Below are positions 42,914 through 50,433 of a stretch of DNA of 64,000 nt, piece by piece (the stretch's first letter is position 1; the number at the start of each line of letters is the position of its first letter). Below the pieces are notes generated by a model. It was given only the letters and a program-made list of their open reading frames with translations. It did not search any database and was not told the DNA's origin. The position numbers and the translations under genes are program-made. The stretch is from Streptomyces virginiae (GTDB lineage Bacteria; Actinomycetota; Actinomycetes; Streptomycetales; Streptomycetaceae), in NCBI RefSeq assembly GCF_000720455.1, contig NZ_JOAK01000012.1, forward strand, positions 124,001 through 188,000, written 5' to 3'.

Positions 42914-43486
42914 ATGTCCCGTACGTCCATGCCCTCTTCGTCCTGCTCCGCGGCCTCGGCCGTCCCTGCCGGTCTGCCTGCACGCCCCCTCTCCGTGTGC
43001 GCGACCTCCACCACGTGTCCGCCCCTGCGTCCCGTCCCGTCGTTCCCGCCGCTGCGGGTGGGCCGGGGCTCGGGCCGGCTGCGCCGGGCCGTGCGCCGCC
43101 GGCGGCGGGCCGTTTCGGCTGCCCTGGCCGTCGTGGCGGCGGCGCTGGCCGTGGGAGGCACCGAGGCGCAGGCCTCGCGGGGCGCGCCGCCGCCCGTGGT
43201 GAAACCGCCACCGGTGGCGGTGCGGATGGTCTCCGCGCCCGTGCGCATCGCGGACGCCGCGACGGTGCGGCTGCTGCGGCCCGGGGACCGGGTCGACGTG
43301 GTCGCGGCGGAGCGGGCGCAGCCGCCCAGGGTCGTGGCGGCGGGGGCCAGGGTCGCCGAAGTCCCCGTCGCGGAGCAGGGGGTCGGGGACGGCGGGGCGC
43401 TGGTCGTGCTGTCCGTGCCGCGGGAGACCGCGCAGGCCCTGGTGGGGGCGGGCGCGATGACGCGACTGGCGGTGACGTTGTGCTGA
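42914..43486 (+). CDS. SAF-domain (CpaB/RcpC-like) protein
   Basis: About 190 residues. A basic region RRAVRRRRRA precedes a membrane segment (AVSAALAVVAAALAVGG), and the exported part (about 90-190) has the SAF-like pattern VRMVSAPVRIADAATVRLLR, PGDRVDVVAAE and LVVLSVPRETAQALVGAG, as in RcpC/CpaB proteins of Flp pili and the flagellar FlgA family. No pilus genes adjoin, so the role is unknown; such a lone protein beside mscL is common in Streptomyces. The start at 42914 is uncertain because no good ribosome-binding site is seen; the frame is open further upstream. Confidence 0.75.
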   Translation: MSRTSMPSSSCSAASAVPAGLPARPLSVCATSTTCPPLRPVPSFPPLRVGRGSGRLRRAVRRRRRAVSAALAVVAAALAVGGTEAQASRGAPPPVVKPPPVAVRMVSAPVRIADAATVRLLRPGDRVDVVAAERAQPPRVVAAGARVAEVPVAEQGVGDGGALVVLSVPRETAQALVGAGAMTRLAVTLC

Positions 43487-43609
43487 CTCGCACGCACGAT
43501 CAGTCAATTCACCTCAAAGTGACGCCCGATTGGACACACCGCGCCCGGACTGCCGTAACTTTCGGAACCGTTGGCTCCGTGTTCGGCTCCTGTGAAGAAG
43601 GGCTCAGCG

Positions 43610-44107
43610 ATGAGCGAGAAGAAGGAAAGCGTGCTGGCGGGCTTCAAGGCCTTCCTGATGCGCGGCAACGTGGTCGACCTGGCGGTGGCCGTGGTGATCG
43701 GCGCCGCGTTCACGAACATCGTGAACTCGGTGGTCAAGGGGATCATCAGCCCGGTGGTGGGCGCGGTGGGCACGAAGAGCCTCGACGGCTACAAGTCCTG
43801 CCTGAAGTCGCCCTGCGCCATCGGCCCCGACGGCCAGCCGACCGGTGTCGAGATCCTCTGGGGGTCCGTGCTGAACGCCACGCTGACCTTCGTGATCACC
43901 GCTGCCGTCGTGTATTTCCTCATGGTGCTGCCGATGGCGAAGTACCTGGCGCGGCAGGAGGAGCGCCGCAAGGCCCGCGAGGGGGTCCAGGAGATCGTCG
44001 AGATCACCGAGCTGGAGGTCCTCAAGGAGATCCGGGACACCCTGGTCGCGCAGCGCGCGGGCGGCGGCGGTGTCGGCGGCCAGGCGGGTTCGCGCGACGG
44101 GTTCTGA
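43610..44107 (+). CDS. mscL: Large-conductance mechanosensitive channel MscL
   Basis: Pentameric membrane channel that opens under high tension and releases solutes on osmotic downshock. The 165-residue protein has N-terminal amphipathic helix KKESVLAGFKAFLMRGN, the pore helix NVVDLAVAVVIGAAFTNIVNS, an external loop with two cysteines (YKSCLKSPCAI), the second membrane helix FVITAAVVYFLMVLPM and a cytoplasmic helix with KYLARQEERRK. ATG is preceded by GAAGAAGGG. The external loop is longer than in E. coli, as in other actinobacteria. Confidence 0.96.
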   Translation: MSEKKESVLAGFKAFLMRGNVVDLAVAVVIGAAFTNIVNSVVKGIISPVVGAVGTKSLDGYKSCLKSPCAIGPDGQPTGVEILWGSVLNATLTFVITAAVVYFLMVLPMAKYLARQEERRKAREGVQEIVEITELEVLKEIRDTLVAQRAGGGGVGGQAGSRDGF

Positions 44108-44129
44108 CCGGGCCGGCCGACCCGGCCGG

Positions 44130-44342
44130 TCAGATGTGGTGCGGTGGCTTCTCGTCGAGGAAGCGGGCCAGGTCGGCGGCGCTGCCTCCGGTGGGCGGCC
44201 CCTCGCCCCAGCCGCGGTCCGTGTCGTCGGACGACTGCTGGTCCAGCGGGTCGTCGAAGTCGATCCGCGGCTTCGGCCGGGGCTGCCGGGCCTCGGGGGC
44301 GGGGCGCGGGGGCTGCGGGTCGGAGGCGGGGGTGCTGCTCAT
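44130..44342 (-). CDS. Small conserved hydrophilic protein
   Basis: A 70-residue Pro/Asp-rich protein without recognisable domain. It ends with a short conserved-looking helix, SAADLARFLDEKPPHHI, after an acidic stretch IDFDDPLDQQSSDD. It is convergent with mscL (22 bases between stops). The ORF shows the codon bias of a real gene, and a similar small protein near mscL is known to me in other Streptomyces. Function unknown. Confidence 0.65.
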   Translation of the reverse strand: MSSTPASDPQPPRPAPEARQPRPKPRIDFDDPLDQQSSDDTDRGWGEGPPTGGSAADLARFLDEKPPHHI

Positions 44343-44384
44343 GCCTCCAGGGTACGGCCGCCCGTGGTGGTGGCCCGGACGTGA

Positions 44385-44753
44385 TCACCGGTCCTTCGGG
44401 TCGAGGAGCCACAGGCCGATCACCACGAGGAACGACAGGATCAGGAATCCCGCTCCCCACCAGGCCGTCCCGGTGTTGCCCTCCATCCACTCGTTGACCG
44501 CGACGGTCAGCGCCCAGAGCTGTCCGACGACGACGGTGAGGGCCAGCACCAGACGGGCGTTCAGCTTCGAGGACCGCTCAGGCTCCTGCTCGGTGCCGGC
44601 GCCAGGGCCGGGGCCCGTGTGCCGGATCCGCGGGTCTCCGTAGCCGCTGGTGGCGCGGATCTGCGGATAGCGTTCCCGGACCGGCCGGTTCAGCCTCGGC
44701 TGGGCGCTGCCCGGCCGGTAGTCAGGGCGCGGGGGGATCGGCTGGTCGCTCAT
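44385..44753 (-). CDS. Two-helix membrane protein of the redox operon
   Basis: A 122-residue protein with a Pro/Arg-rich cytoplasmic half (about 1-62) and two membrane helices (LVLALTVVVGQLWALTVAV and GAGFLILSFLVVIGLWLL). No cofactor-binding residues are obvious. Its ATG overlaps the Rieske gene stop by 4 bases (ATGA), so it is translated with it and is the last gene of the operon starting at 49475. It may help assemble or anchor the complex, which is inference. Family unknown. Confidence 0.8.
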   Translation of the reverse strand: MSDQPIPPRPDYRPGSAQPRLNRPVRERYPQIRATSGYGDPRIRHTGPGPGAGTEQEPERSSKLNARLVLALTVVVGQLWALTVAVNEWMEGNTGTAWWGAGFLILSFLVVIGLWLLDPKDR

Positions 44754-45409
44754 GTCCGTCCCCTCTGGTTCGCGGCGGCCCGGCCGGCGCCGGGGCAGCC
44801 GAGCTGCCGGGTCATCTCGGGGTGGGAGTCGCCGAGCTGCCGGCAGAGGGCTTCCCTGGCAGGCTCCCCCGACCGGGCGGTGGCGATGGCCCAGACGCTG
44901 CCGTCGGGCTGCTCGGTCAGGAAGATCCTGGGGAGCGGGCGGGGTGGCGGGCCGGCGGTGACCTCGCCCGTGCGGGCGTCGAAGACACCCTCGTGGCAGG
45001 GGCAGTACAGCTCTCCGTCGGCGCCCCGGTCCTCGCGCCAGAGCACGGCGCAGGCCAGGTGGGTGCAGACGGCGGAGTAGCCGACGAGGGTGCCGTCGGG
45101 GAGGCGGACGGCGAGGGCGCGGTCCTCGTCGCCGGGGAAGCGGAAGGCCACGGACTCGCCGGGGGCGAGTGCGTCGGTGACCTTCCTGGCCTCGGGCATG
45201 GACTCGCTGTCGCCGTGGCGGTGCAGGATGCCGGCGGCGACGCCGACACCGCCGACGGCCAGGCCGCCGGAGACGGTGGCGACGATCCGCAGGTAGTCGC
45301 GGCGGGTGGTGAGGGAGTCGGCGCTGATCCGGTCCCGCAGCCGTTCCGCGGCCTCGTCGCCCGCGGGTTCGGGTCCCGGTGCGGGGGCGGGCTGTTCGGT
45401 GACGCTCAT
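44750..45409 (-). CDS. Rieske [2Fe-2S] protein with Tat-type N-terminus
   Basis: A 219-residue Rieske iron-sulfur protein. N-terminal TTRRDYLRIVA with R36-R37 followed by a hydrophobic stretch is a twin-arginine signal/anchor. The cluster ligands are C115-x-H117 and C136-x2-H139, with C120 and C138 placed for the disulfide of high-potential Rieske proteins. Such domains accept electrons from quinol in bc complexes. The gene overlaps the ferredoxin gene before it and the small membrane gene after it by 4 bases each. No qcrB/qcrC is present, so it belongs to the molybdopterin operon and not to the bc1 complex. Confidence 0.92.
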   Translation of the reverse strand: MSVTEQPAPAPGPEPAGDEAAERLRDRISADSLTTRRDYLRIVATVSGGLAVGGVGVAAGILHRHGDSESMPEARKVTDALAPGESVAFRFPGDEDRALAVRLPDGTLVGYSAVCTHLACAVLWREDRGADGELYCPCHEGVFDARTGEVTAGPPPRPLPRIFLTEQPDGSVWAIATARSGEPAREALCRQLGDSHPEMTRQLGCPGAGRAAANQRGRT

Positions 45410-46005
45410 CGGACGTCGACTCCATTCACCTCTACGACGGGCAGGCCGCCGGGGACGGGCCACTGGACCTTGTCGGCGGGGACGACCATCGCCACTCCGG
45501 TGCTGACCATCACGTCACCGAAGGCGAAGGAGTCGGCGACCTGGACACCGGGGCGCTCCGCCTGGAGTTCTTCGAGGGTTCCGTAGAAGAGGGCGCCGGT
45601 GGGGCAGACGGTGGCGCACATCGGGGCCAGGCCGTAGGCGGTGCGGTCGTAGCAGAGGTTGCACTTCATCTGCAGCTTCGCCTGGAGGTCGATCTTGGGG
45701 ACGCCGAAGGGGCAGGCGTTGACGCAGTTGGAGCAGCCGATGCAGCGGGTGGTGTCGGCCTGCTGGACCACTCCGTCGGCGGTCACCAGGATCGCGTCGG
45801 CGGGGCAGACCTCGGCGCAGGGCGCGACCGGGTCCTCACAGTGCATGCAGACGGTCGGGAGGGAGGCGACGGACGTGCCGGGTTCGGTGTAGTCCAGGTG
45901 GATCATCGACTTGCCGCGGTGGGAGTCGCATTCGCGGCAGGCGGAGACGCAGGCCTGGCAGCCGATGCAGCGACCCGGGTCGATGAAGATCGTGCGGCCC
46001 ATCAT
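45406..46005 (-). CDS. Four-cluster [4Fe-4S] ferredoxin subunit (HybA/DmsB type)
   Basis: Electron-transfer subunit of molybdopterin oxidoreductases. The 199-residue protein has 16 cluster cysteines in four groups: CIGCQACVSAC, CMHC-x9-C-type (CMHCEDPVAPCAEVCP), CIGCSNCVNACP and CNLC with CATVCP, enough for four [4Fe-4S] clusters arranged as in DmsB, NrfC and HybA. No signal peptide is seen. It starts 6 bases after the molybdopterin gene's stop and overlaps the Rieske gene by 4 bases. It most probably passes electrons between the membrane subunit and the catalytic subunit. Confidence 0.95.
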   Translation of the reverse strand: MMGRTIFIDPGRCIGCQACVSACRECDSHRGKSMIHLDYTEPGTSVASLPTVCMHCEDPVAPCAEVCPADAILVTADGVVQQADTTRCIGCSNCVNACPFGVPKIDLQAKLQMKCNLCYDRTAYGLAPMCATVCPTGALFYGTLEELQAERPGVQVADSFAFGDVMVSTGVAMVVPADKVQWPVPGGLPVVEVNGVDVR

Positions 46006-46011
46006 GGCGGG

Positions 46012-48342
46012 TCAGCTCCTCTCCGCCGTGCCACGGCCCTGGGAGGACGTGGGGGGCAGGGGGTCGGTGCGGGAGACCTGGGCTGCGGGGTAGGCCTCGT
46101 GGCCCGGGGCGGTGGGCGGCGCCGGGACCTCGTCGATCTTCTCGGCGGGCTCGATCCGGGCGGCGCAGACCTTGTACTCGGGGATCTTCGAGCGCGGGTC
46201 GAGGGCGTCGATGGTCAGGGCGTTCGCGGCCGTCGGCACGGGCCAGTGGTACGGGATGAACACGGTGTCCGGGCGGATGGCCTCGGTGACCAGTGCGGGA
46301 AAGACCTCGCTGCCGCGGCGGGTGACGACCCGGACCGGGTCGCCGGTGCGGTAGCCGTGCGAGGGGTGGACCTCCACCCAGGGGCGCGGGGTCTGTTCGA
46401 CGAGACCGCCCAGGCGGCGGGTCTGGTTGCCGGAGAGGAAGTGCGCGACGGTCCGGCCGGTGGTGAGGGAGAGGGGGTACTCCTCGGTGTAGGGGTCCAT
46501 CGGCGCGTGCCACTCGACGACCTGCATGTGGACCTTGCCGTCGGGGTGGTAGGTCCGGCCGCCCTCGAACAGCCGGGGCGTGCCCGGGTGCTCGGTGCTG
46601 GGGCAGGGCCACATGATGCCGCCGGTCTCCTCCAGCCGCTCGTAGGTGATGCCGTAGTAGTCGTTGACCGTGCCGGCCGAGGCGACGCGGAGTTCCTCGA
46701 AGACCTCGCGGGAGCCGGCGAAGTCGAACTTGTCGCCCGCGCCGAGCCGCCTGGCGAGTTCGCACATCACCCAGGTGTCGGTGCGCACCCCGGCGGGGGG
46801 CTCCTGGGCCTTGTTGTGCTTGACCACGCGGGCCTCGGTGTTGGCCATGACGCCCTCGTCCTCGGCCCAGACCGTGACGGGGAAGACCACGTGGGCGTTG
46901 GTGGCGGTCTCGGAGAGGAAGAAGTCGAACTGGGCGTGGAATTCGAGGTTGTCGTAACCCTGCTTGACCGCGCCGTAGTTGGGGAGGGAGACGAAGGGGT
47001 TGTTGCAGATGCCGATCAGGCCGCGGATCTCGTGGCGCTGCATCTGCCAGACCATCTCCATCATGGAGGTTCCGGCGGACGGGAGTTCGGACTCCTCGAT
47101 GCCCCAGATCTCACAGATCTGGCGGCGGTGCTCCGGGTTCGTGATGGACCGGCCGCCGGGGAGGAGGTCTGCCTTCTGGCCGTGCTCGCGGCCGCCCTGG
47201 CCGTTGCCCTGGCCGGTGATGGTGCCGTAGCCGGCGCCCGGCCTGCCGAGGTTCCCGGTGGCCACGCACATGTTGATGATGGACAGGCAGTTCTCGACGC
47301 CCTGGGAGTGGTGTTCGACCCCGCGGGCGTGGAAGGCCATGGCCTTGGCCGCTCCGCCGAACATCCGGGCCACCTGGACGATCTGCTCGGCGGGGACGCC
47401 GCAGATGCCGGCGGCGCGCTCGGGCGGGTAGTCCCGGACGGTCTCCTTGACCTGCTGCCAGCCGGTGGTGTGGGCGGCCAGGTACGTGTCGTCGGTCAGC
47501 CCTTCGGCGACGATCACGTGGAGCACGGCGTTGAAGAAGGCCGAGTCGGTGCCCGGCTTGAGGGCGACGTGGACGTCGGCGGTGCGGGCGACGGCCGTCT
47601 CGCGCGGGTCCACGACGATCAGTGAGGCGCCCCGGTCGCGGGCGCCCCACAGGTACTGGGTCATCACCGGGAAGCACTCCCCCACGTTCGAACCGGCGAT
47701 CAGCAGGCAGTCGGTGAGGAGGATGTCGGAGAAGGGGTTGGCGGCCCGGTCGATGCCGAAGGAGAGCTTGTTGGCGCCCGCGGCGCTGACCATGCACAGC
47801 CGGCCGTTGTAGTCGACGTGCCGGGTCCTCAGCGCGACCCGGGCGAACTTGCCGACCAGGTAGGTCTTCTCGGAGTAGAGGCTGGCGCCGCCGAGCAGGC
47901 CGAAGGCGTCGTTGCCGTGGGCCCCCTGGATGCGCCGGATCTCGGAGACGGTGAAGTCCAGCGCCTCGTCCCAGGACACCTCCTTGAAGGTGTCCTCGCG
48001 GGAGCGGCGCATCAGCGGAGCGGTCAGCCGGTCGGGGTGGTTGACCTGCTGGTAGGCGTTCAGGCCCTTGGGGCACAGCCGCATCCGGTTGATGTCGTGG
48101 TTGCGGGGCTCCACGCCGAAGACCTTGCCGCCCGCGTCGACGCGCAGGTACATCCCGCACTGCACGCCGCAGAAGCAGCAGTGGGTGGGGACGAGGGTCT
48201 CGCCGTTCTGGTCGGCGTGCCACCGGTCGGCCGGGATGCCGCCCGCGTCCCGGAAGTTGCGGGTGCCGGGCGGCGCGATCGAGGGGTCGAGCGGGATCGG
48301 CGCGGGCCGGGACCCGGCCTCGGCGGGGTCGGTCGCGGTCAC
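46012..48342 (-). CDS. Molybdopterin oxidoreductase (NapA/NasC/FdhF-type catalytic subunit)
   Basis: A 776-residue Mo-bisMGD enzyme. The N-terminal [4Fe-4S] site is C55-x2-C58-x3-C62-x27-C90, the classical nitrate reductase/formate dehydrogenase pattern. The probable molybdenum ligand is C183 in GRLCMVSA, as in NapA (ARLCMASA). Further signatures are VGECFPVMTQYLWGARD, GNLGRPGAGYGTITGQGNGQGGRE and the C-terminal RTVAHFLSGNQTRR. No Tat signal precedes the first cluster, so the enzyme is probably cytoplasmic. NarK lies upstream, so nitrate is the best guess, but formate or another oxyanion cannot be excluded. The start GTG overlaps the membrane-subunit stop by 4 bases. Confidence 0.93.
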   Translation of the reverse strand: MTATDPAEAGSRPAPIPLDPSIAPPGTRNFRDAGGIPADRWHADQNGETLVPTHCCFCGVQCGMYLRVDAGGKVFGVEPRNHDINRMRLCPKGLNAYQQVNHPDRLTAPLMRRSREDTFKEVSWDEALDFTVSEIRRIQGAHGNDAFGLLGGASLYSEKTYLVGKFARVALRTRHVDYNGRLCMVSAAGANKLSFGIDRAANPFSDILLTDCLLIAGSNVGECFPVMTQYLWGARDRGASLIVVDPRETAVARTADVHVALKPGTDSAFFNAVLHVIVAEGLTDDTYLAAHTTGWQQVKETVRDYPPERAAGICGVPAEQIVQVARMFGGAAKAMAFHARGVEHHSQGVENCLSIINMCVATGNLGRPGAGYGTITGQGNGQGGREHGQKADLLPGGRSITNPEHRRQICEIWGIEESELPSAGTSMMEMVWQMQRHEIRGLIGICNNPFVSLPNYGAVKQGYDNLEFHAQFDFFLSETATNAHVVFPVTVWAEDEGVMANTEARVVKHNKAQEPPAGVRTDTWVMCELARRLGAGDKFDFAGSREVFEELRVASAGTVNDYYGITYERLEETGGIMWPCPSTEHPGTPRLFEGGRTYHPDGKVHMQVVEWHAPMDPYTEEYPLSLTTGRTVAHFLSGNQTRRLGGLVEQTPRPWVEVHPSHGYRTGDPVRVVTRRGSEVFPALVTEAIRPDTVFIPYHWPVPTAANALTIDALDPRSKIPEYKVCAARIEPAEKIDEVPAPPTAPGHEAYPAAQVSRTDPLPPTSSQGRGTAERS

Positions 48343-49475
48343 TTGAACCCCTTCTTGACCTGGCTCAGGTAGGCGTTGCCGCGCAGGACCCGCTTGCAGC
48401 GCGGGCAGTATTCGACGAAGGCGTTGTAGTCGAGCCCGAGGTCCTGCATGGTGCCGCGCAGGTTCTCCACGTACGGGGTGGTGTCGATGGGCTCCCCGCA
48501 GCGCTTGCAGGCGAAGAGCTGCTCGTCCCGGCGGGCCGTGTACTTGAACAGCTGCATGCCGACGGCGGCCGGGCGCTGGACGATGTGGAAGAACTTCCCG
48601 AAGGGGATGTAGATGAGCGTGAAGACCACCGAGACCATGTGCAGGATGGCCAGGAACTCGTAGCCTCCGCCGTGCAGGAAGATCGACGAGAAGGTCAGCA
48701 GCAGCCCGGTCACGGAGATGACGATCAGGCAGATCAGCGGCAGCAGGTCGTAGGCGAAGCGCTGGCCGGTGATGGCGCCGCGGTCCTTCATCCTGCGCCA
48801 CAGGAAGTAGCAGGCGCCGGGGATGACCAGCACAGCGGCGACGTCCAGGCCGTGGAACATCAGCCAGCCCACGATGTTCAGCGCGTTGAAGCCGAGGACC
48901 TTGAACCCCCAGATCCGCATCTCGTAGCCGGGACCGGAGCCGCTGTCGGAGGTGAAGGTGAACCAGCCCCAGGTCAGCGGGAAGGTGATGAGGGCGGCCA
49001 GGATGCAGCCCCAGAAGATGAGCTGGTGGGCGATCCAGCGGGAGCGGGAGCGGGCCCCGAGGAACTTCTGGAAGCCGAGGTAGGTGGCGGTCATCCTCGG
49101 CAGGGCGGTGGGAGCCCTTCGGAAGTTCTCGGCGGAGAAGAAGCTGCCGAAGCCCTTGCGGAACAGCCGGCGCGCACCGGGCGCGGAGACCCAGACCGTG
49201 TAGCGGTAGGCCACGCCGAAGGCCAGGAAGACGGTGGCGACGGCGTACGGCAGCAGCGCCGAGTCGAAGTCCCTCAGCAGCCTGCTGCCCAGCACGATCG
49301 CGGCGACGAGCAGGAGCGATACGAGGGTGCCGGCCAGGGTGGCGCGCGCGGTCACCGACCGCCGTCCGCCCGGTTCGGGCGGGGGCGCGGCCGGCCGGGT
49401 ATCCGTGGCCCCGGCGGTGCCTGCGGACCCGGGGGGCGGGGGCGGGACGGCGAGGGCTTCTGATGGCTCGGGCAC
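48339..49475 (-). CDS. Cytochrome-b-like membrane subunit with C-terminal zinc ribbon
   Basis: A 378-residue membrane protein. Residues 45-330 have about six membrane segments, with histidines in WIAHQLIFWG, LMFHGLDVAAV, AILHMVSVVFTL and GKFFHIVQ, positions like the haem ligands of NarI/HdrE-type quinol oxidases. The C-terminal region has two CxxC pairs (ACKRCGEP and YCPRCKR), a zinc-ribbon-like or rubredoxin-like site unusual for this family. It is the first gene of the five-gene operon; its stop overlaps the molybdopterin gene. It likely exchanges electrons between the quinone pool and the ferredoxin. GTG start. A CTGACA-16-TATAGA promoter lies upstream. Confidence 0.87.
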   Translation of the reverse strand: MPEPSEALAVPPPPPGSAGTAGATDTRPAAPPPEPGGRRSVTARATLAGTLVSLLLVAAIVLGSRLLRDFDSALLPYAVATVFLAFGVAYRYTVWVSAPGARRLFRKGFGSFFSAENFRRAPTALPRMTATYLGFQKFLGARSRSRWIAHQLIFWGCILAALITFPLTWGWFTFTSDSGSGPGYEMRIWGFKVLGFNALNIVGWLMFHGLDVAAVLVIPGACYFLWRRMKDRGAITGQRFAYDLLPLICLIVISVTGLLLTFSSIFLHGGGYEFLAILHMVSVVFTLIYIPFGKFFHIVQRPAAVGMQLFKYTARRDEQLFACKRCGEPIDTTPYVENLRGTMQDLGLDYNAFVEYCPRCKRVLRGNAYLSQVKKGFK

Positions 49476-49492
49476 AGCCCCACGCTAAGTGA

Positions 49493-49520
49493 TCTATACC
49501 GATTCAGCCCGTTGTGTCAG
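49493..49520 (-). promoter_or_regulatory. Promoter of the redox operon
   Basis: On the minus strand a -35 CTGACA (49515-49520) is followed after 16 bases by a -10 TATAGA (49493-49498), 18 bases before the GTG start of the cytochrome-b-like gene. Both hexamers are close to the sigma-70-type consensus. Confidence 0.6.
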
Positions 49521-49553
49521 GTTTACGATTGCGCCGAACGAGGCCGGGTGACG

Positions 49554-50297
49554 TCACACCGCCGTCAGGCCCCGCGCCTCGAAGAGGGCCCTGGCCCCAG
49601 CCGTCTGCTCCGCCGTCGGCGGCGGGGTGTCGCGCAGGGTGAAGTCCGTGCCCAGCGCCTGCCACTTGCCGGCGCCCAGCGTGTGGAAGGGCAGGACGTC
49701 GACCCGTGAGACGTTGCCGAGGGACTCGGCGAAGGCGGCGACGCCGTCGACGTTCTCACGGGCGTCGGTCAGACCGGGCACCAGCACGAAGCGCAGGTGC
49801 ACCTCCTTGCCCAGGTCCGCGAGGCGCCGTGCGAAGGCGAGGGTGGGCTCCAGCGGGCGGCCGGTGAGATTCCGGTAGGTCTCGCGGTCCCAGGACTTGA
49901 TGTCGAGCAGCACCAGGTCCACGTCGCGCAGCAGCGCGTCGGTGGCCCGTGCGCCGAGGAAGCCGGAGGTGTCCAGGGCCGTGTGCAGGCCCAGCTCGTG
50001 CCTCAGCCGGTGCAGCAGCTCGCCCGCGAAGACGGGCTGGAGCAGGGGCTCGCCGCCGGAGACGGTGGCTCCGCCGCCGGACGCGGCGATGAACCTGACG
50101 TACTTGGCGGCTTCGGCGATCACGTCGTCCGCCGAGGTCCGAGTGCCGGCGCGCATCTTCCAGGTGTCGGGGTTGTGGCAGTACAGGCAGGTCAGCGGGC
50201 AGCCGGAGAGGAAGGTGACGAAGCGCGTACCCGGTCCGTCCACACCGGTGGACAGGTCCCAGGAGTGCACCGAGCCCTCGCTGGGACGTCGGGTCAC
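49554..50297 (-). CDS. pflA: Pyruvate formate-lyase activating enzyme (glycyl-radical activase, radical SAM)
   Basis: Radical SAM enzyme that installs a glycyl radical on a partner such as pyruvate formate-lyase. The 247-residue protein follows E. coli PflA (246 residues): GSVHSWDLSTGVDGPGTRFVTF, then the cluster motif C-x3-C-x2-C in SGCPLTCLYCHNPDTW, GGEPLLQP and DLVLLDIKSWD. GTG at 50297 gives this length; an upstream ATG at 50342 would add 15 residues. No glycyl-radical enzyme gene is in the window. It stands between narK and the redox operon with the same orientation, suggesting co-regulation under low oxygen. Confidence 0.9.
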   Translation of the reverse strand: MTRRPSEGSVHSWDLSTGVDGPGTRFVTFLSGCPLTCLYCHNPDTWKMRAGTRTSADDVIAEAAKYVRFIAASGGGATVSGGEPLLQPVFAGELLHRLRHELGLHTALDTSGFLGARATDALLRDVDLVLLDIKSWDRETYRNLTGRPLEPTLAFARRLADLGKEVHLRFVLVPGLTDARENVDGVAAFAESLGNVSRVDVLPFHTLGAGKWQALGTDFTLRDTPPPTAEQTAGARALFEARGLTAV

Positions 50298-50433
50298 GGC
50301 GCTTCCGGCCGCCGGCCTACCGCACCCCCGCCGACCTGGCATTTCGCGGGGGTCGAAAGCCCTTCCCGCGCTCGTGAAGGCGTTCACAAGATGGCGCGGG
50401 CGTCGACCCGAGGGGCTGGAGCCCCGGGACGGG

